Shown here: positions 31,775 to 34,433 of the stretch, piece by piece
How the letters are laid out: every line of letters begins with the position of its first letter
Position numbering within the stretch: the first letter of the stretch is position 1
NCBI GenBank assembly: GCA_947466535.1
Contig: CANIEV010000022.1
Coordinates: forward strand, 1 to 34,433
DNA: 34,433 nt
From: Betaproteobacteria bacterium
Lineage (GTDB): Bacteria > Pseudomonadota > Gammaproteobacteria > Burkholderiales > SG8-39
Direction: 5' to 3'
The notes under the pieces: generated by a model
Databases searched by the model: none
What the model saw: only the letters and a program-made list of their open reading frames with translations
Told to the model about the DNA's origin: nothing
Translations under genes and position numbers: made by a program

Positions 31775-32754
31775 AAGCGAAAGTCGTCAGGATTGCAGTG
31801 GTCGTTACGGTTGCAATTGCGGCGGGGGTGATCGCGGCGGGCAATGTGGCGGCGCAGGCATGGCCGACGAAAGCCGTCCGGGCAATCGTGCCATTTACGC
31901 CGGGCAGTGGAACGGACATCGCGGCGCGTTCGATGTCGGAGCGGCTGTCGGCACAGATCGGGCAGCAGGTGATCATCGAGAACCGACCCGGTGCGGGCGG
32001 CACGATCGGCGCGGCACTGGTGGCGAAGTCCGATCCGGACGGGCACATGCTGCTCATCCATTCGTCCGCGCATACGGTGAACCCCTGGATCTATTCGAGT
32101 CTTCCCTACGACACGCTGCGCGACTTCTCGGGCGTAACGCCGATCGTCAGCCTGCCGAATGTCCTGGTGATCGCGCCGTCCAAGGGCATGCGTTCCGTGC
32201 GTGATCTGATTGCCGCGGCCAAGGCGAAGCCGGGCGAGATCAACTACGCGTCGGCGGGGGCGGGCAGTGCGACACATCTGAATGCCGAAAAATTCCGTAT
32301 TCAGGCGGGTATCGAAGGTACGCACATTCCCTTCAAGGGCTCGCCCGAGGCGATCACCGAGGTGGTTACGGGACGCGTCGATTATTTCTTCTCACCGGTC
32401 GTGTCAGGGCTATCGCAGATCCGCGACGGGCGGCTGCTTGCGCTTGCGGTCGGTTCGGCAAAGCGTTCGTCGGTTCTGCCCGATGTCCCGACCACGGTGG
32501 AGGCAGGGGTGCCCGCGTCGGATTACAACTTCTGGGTGGGCGTCCTGGTTCCTTCGCGGACTCCGCGAGATATCATCAGCAGGATGAACGGTGAAATCTC
32601 GAAGGCACTGGCGTCGCCGGATGTTCGCGAGCGCCTCGCCAAGCTTGGCGCCGAGCCGATGCCGATGTCACCGGAGCAGTTCGATGCGTACATTCGCGAC
32701 GAGATTGTCGTCAACGAAAAAATCATCAAGGCCGCCGGGATCAAGGGTAACTGA
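31771..32754 (+). CDS. Bug/TctC-family periplasmic solute-binding protein
   Basis: A 327-residue exported protein with a long Sec signal (VVRIAVVVTVAIAAGVIAAG) and probable cleavage after VAAQA. Mature motifs: WPTKAVRAIVPFTPGSGTDIAAR, VIIENRPGAGGTIGAA, LPYDTLRDFSGVTPI and IPFKGSPEAITEVVTGRV. It is translationally coupled to the dehydrogenase gene before it, which ties ligand capture to the pathway of this operon. It differs clearly from the Bug protein at the head of the same operon, so the two may bind different compounds. Confidence 0.93.
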   Translation: MKAKVVRIAVVVTVAIAAGVIAAGNVAAQAWPTKAVRAIVPFTPGSGTDIAARSMSERLSAQIGQQVIIENRPGAGGTIGAALVAKSDPDGHMLLIHSSAHTVNPWIYSSLPYDTLRDFSGVTPIVSLPNVLVIAPSKGMRSVRDLIAAAKAKPGEINYASAGAGSATHLNAEKFRIQAGIEGTHIPFKGSPEAITEVVTGRVDYFFSPVVSGLSQIRDGRLLALAVGSAKRSSVLPDVPTTVEAGVPASDYNFWVGVLVPSRTPRDIISRMNGEISKALASPDVRERLAKLGAEPMPMSPEQFDAYIRDEIVVNEKIIKAAGIKGN

Positions 32755-32802
32755 CGCCGCCGGTGCCTGTGCAGTTTCAATCAGTCATGAACAGGAGCAA
32801 GA

Positions 32803-33744
32803 ATGAGTACCCGTAATCTCAGCGCCGACAGCATCACCGGAGCGGTCATCCAGCGCATGCGCCGTGCGAAATCGGCGCGTTTCAAGCAGGTGATGGGCAG
32901 TCTCGTGAAACACCTTCACGACTTCGCGCGCGACGTGAAGCTGACCGAGCAGGAGTGGGAATACGCGATCGACTTCCTGACCCGCACCGGACAGAAATGC
33001 GACGACAAGCGGCAGGAGTTCATCCTTCTTTCGGATACGCTCGGACTGTCGACGCTCATCACGCAGATGAACCACTCGAGCAAGGACGAGGAAACCGAAC
33101 AGACCGTGTTCGGTCCGTTCCATCGGATGAAGGCGCCGAATTTTCCGCTTGGCGCGAATATCTCCAAGGGAGTTCGCGGCAAGCCGTGCTTTGTGTCGAT
33201 CACGGTGAAGACGGCCGAAGGCAAGCCGATGCGTAACGCCACGGTGGACGTCTGGCATTCGGACGCGGAGGGCTATTACGACGTACAGCACAAGGAGTGG
33301 AAGGGCGCGCACAAGATGCGTGGCGTGTTCAAGCCCGACAGCGAGGGCCGGGTGTATTTCTGGACCATCGTGCCCCTGTTCTACCCGGTGCCGACCGACG
33401 GGCCGGTGGGCGAACTGCTCAAGGCCTCGGCGCGCCACCCGATGCGGCCGGCGCACATTCATTTCCTGGTGGCCGCTCCCGGATACGACAGGCTTGTCAC
33501 CCACGTCTTTGACAAGAACGACAAGTACCTCGACTCGGATGCCGTGTTCGGCGTGCGTTCCTCGCTCATTCGCGAGTACAAGCGCCAGAAGCAGGGCACG
33601 GCGCCCGATGGATCGACCTGCAAGACGCCGTATTGGACGGTGGATTACGACTTCGTGATGCGACCGCTGCCCGGCAAGGCGAAGAAAAAGGCGGTGGCGC
33701 GCAAGGGTTCAAAAACGGCCAAATCCGGCAAACAAGGGGAGTGA
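32803..33744 (+). CDS. Hydroxyquinol/catechol 1,2-dioxygenase (intradiol)
   Basis: A 313-residue non-heme Fe(III) enzyme cleaving between two ring hydroxyls. The N-terminal helical dimerisation domain (about 1-100) precedes the beta-sandwich. Iron ligands are Y159 (EGYYDVQ), Y194 (LFYPVP), H218 and H220 (RPAHIHFLV). The GYYDVQ motif and length point to hydroxyquinol 1,2-dioxygenase, and a maleylacetate reductase in the same operon agrees. The product would be maleylacetate. After about residue 290 there is a Lys/Ala-rich tail (KAKKKAVARKGSKTAK) not expected in the family core. AGGAG before the ATG supports the start. Plain catechol as substrate is not excluded. Confidence 0.9.
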   Translation: MSTRNLSADSITGAVIQRMRRAKSARFKQVMGSLVKHLHDFARDVKLTEQEWEYAIDFLTRTGQKCDDKRQEFILLSDTLGLSTLITQMNHSSKDEETEQTVFGPFHRMKAPNFPLGANISKGVRGKPCFVSITVKTAEGKPMRNATVDVWHSDAEGYYDVQHKEWKGAHKMRGVFKPDSEGRVYFWTIVPLFYPVPTDGPVGELLKASARHPMRPAHIHFLVAAPGYDRLVTHVFDKNDKYLDSDAVFGVRSSLIREYKRQKQGTAPDGSTCKTPYWTVDYDFVMRPLPGKAKKKAVARKGSKTAKSGKQGE

Positions 33745-33745
33745 C

Positions 33746-34102
33746 ATGAGCAACGACGCAGTGATCAATGAAATCCGTGCGCTGGAAGAAAAGCGCTATC
33801 AGGCGATGATCGGTCTCGACTACGCGGGGCTGGACGCCTTGCTCGCGGATTCGCTGGTGTATACGCATTCGAGCGCGGCAGTGGACACCAAGGCGAGCTA
33901 CATCGAAGGTATCCGCGACAAGAAATTCGTCTATCTGACCTCGAAGCGGCCGGTGGAGAACATCCAGGTCTACGGCGACACCGCAATCGTCAGCGGCGAA
34001 GTTCGGCTGGACCTGCTCTCCAAGGGCGTGCCGCGCGTGATCAGCAGCCGCTTCATCGATGTCTGGCACAAGGGCGCCAAGGGCTGGCAGATGGTTGCCT
34101 GA
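33746..34102 (+). CDS. NTF2-like (SnoaL/DUF4440) protein
   Basis: A 118-residue cone-shaped NTF2-fold protein. It starts NEIRALEEKRYQAMIGLDYA, the helix pair of the family, followed by LDALLADSLVYTHSSAAVDTKASYIEGI and strands VYGDTAIVSGEVRLDL and SSRFIDVWHKGAKGWQM. GGGGAG precedes the ATG, and only 1 nt separates it from the dioxygenase stop, so it is cotranscribed. Members act as hydratases, isomerases, dehalogenases or as binding subunits; here a polar pocket with His (YTHSS) could support catalysis on a pathway intermediate. No specific function can be given. It is the last gene before a strong terminator. Confidence 0.83.
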   Translation: MSNDAVINEIRALEEKRYQAMIGLDYAGLDALLADSLVYTHSSAAVDTKASYIEGIRDKKFVYLTSKRPVENIQVYGDTAIVSGEVRLDLLSKGVPRVISSRFIDVWHKGAKGWQMVA

Positions 34103-34155
34103 CAATCGACGCCGCTACCGGCGGCCTGATCCGCTCCGGGCTGCAAAAAAAACGA

Positions 34156-34190
34156 AAAAGCCGAGGGGTTACCCCTCGGCTTTTTTATTT
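34156..34190. terminator. Strong rho-independent terminator (also group IIC intron target)
   Basis: GCCGAGGGG (34160-34168) and CCCCTCGGC (34172-34180) form a 9-bp GC-rich stem with a TTA loop. It is flanked by AAAAA before and TTTTTTATTT after. It ends the hydroxyquinol operon and could act in both directions. The T-run runs straight into the group II intron at 34191. Confidence 0.95.
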
Positions 34191-34433
34191 GTGCGCCCGG
34201 CAGGGTGCACTCACTTGGAGGTGGAAGTCCTCTACTCGCCCGACAAGGGGAAGAGTTAGCTGAACGGCAAGGGTGTCGTGGGTGACTGCGAATCTGAAGG
34301 AAGCCGAAGGCAAAGCGCTGGCCTGACGAACAGGAAGCGGATATGAGGCGGCACGGCGGGGTGAGCAGGCAAATATCTGCGAAGCCCGAAACTTGTACGG
34401 AACGCCGTGACGTATATCCGACAGGCATAAGCG
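34191..34433 (+). mobile_element. Group IIC intron, 5' part (ribozyme domain I onward; truncated by window edge)
   Basis: The RNA begins GTGCGCCCGGCAGGGTGCAC, the group II 5' consensus, and continues with segments shared with the well-studied Oceanobacillus group IIC ribozyme: GCAAGGGTGTC, AATCTGAAGGAAGC, GGCAAA, CTGACGAACA and GATATGAGGC. It sits right behind the terminator stem and T-run, the normal site for group IIC introns. A loop AAATA (34371-34375) in a small hairpin closed by GCAG and CTGC complements the last five exon bases TATTT (34186-34190), as EBS1 and IBS1 should. The reverse transcriptase gene and domains V and VI must lie beyond the window. Nothing here shows whether the element is intact. 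Confidence 0.9.

Overview
The window is a GC-rich stretch of bacterial chromosome, almost certainly from a betaproteobacterium (Burkholderiales-like). The reasons are the codon pattern, four orphan Bug/TctC-type periplasmic binding proteins without TctAB membrane partners, BoxB and LigJ homologues, and dispersed palindromic repeats. No phage, rRNA or tRNA genes were recognised. About 34 genes can be supported; most belong to a large mosaic locus for breaking down aromatic compounds.

Layout. (1) Positions 1-1392 (+): end of an AAA kinase protein and a glutathione S-transferase. (2) 1670-5807 (-): an operon in the order VOC protein, Bug protein, ACMSD-type amidohydrolase, BoxB, the last three joined by 4-nt overlaps. 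(3) 5841-9145: an accessory patch with a fossil of one HNH restriction-type gene, an intact HNH endonuclease, a Tat-exported Bug protein, a PrlF/YhaV toxin-antitoxin pair and a DUF2442 protein. (4) 9347-18467 (-): MFS carrier, benzoate-CoA ligase type enzyme, 4-hydroxybenzoyl-CoA thioesterase type enzyme, RidA, class III extradiol dioxygenase, crotonase, feruloyl-CoA synthase type ligase, LigJ (4-oxalomesaconate hydratase) and a VOC protein; a 0.36-kb repeat cluster splits this run. (5) 18468-18780: a divergent control region with two interleaved dyads. (6) 18781-20566 (+): LigA, LigB and a cysteine hydrolase, ending in a terminator shared with (7) 20651-25213 (-): IlvD/Edd dehydratase, HpaI-type aldolase, second MFS carrier and maleate isomerase. 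(8) 25383-34102 (+): PuuE-like deacetylase, Bug protein, maleylacetate reductase, two beta-hydroxyacid dehydrogenases with an amidohydrolase between them, another Bug protein, hydroxyquinol 1,2-dioxygenase and an NTF2-like protein. A strong terminator follows, and directly behind it the 5' end of a group IIC intron that runs out of the window.

How it may work together (inference). Carriers and Bug proteins bring in aromatic acids; two acyl-CoA ligases, a crotonase, BoxB and a thioesterase handle CoA thioesters; three ring-cleaving dioxygenases of two unrelated folds (LigAB, a lone LigB-like enzyme, an intradiol enzyme) open rings. Lower routes are visible in pieces: LigJ plus an HpaI-type aldolase (oxalomesaconate to pyruvate and oxaloacetate type chemistry), amidase plus maleate isomerase (maleamate to maleate to fumarate type chemistry), and hydroxyquinol dioxygenase plus maleylacetate reductase (to 3-oxoadipate). 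RidA beside a LigB-like dioxygenase, and the amidase/maleate isomerase pair, both suggest nitrogen-bearing rings as substrates. No dedicated transcription regulator gene is present in the 34 kb apart from the antitoxin.
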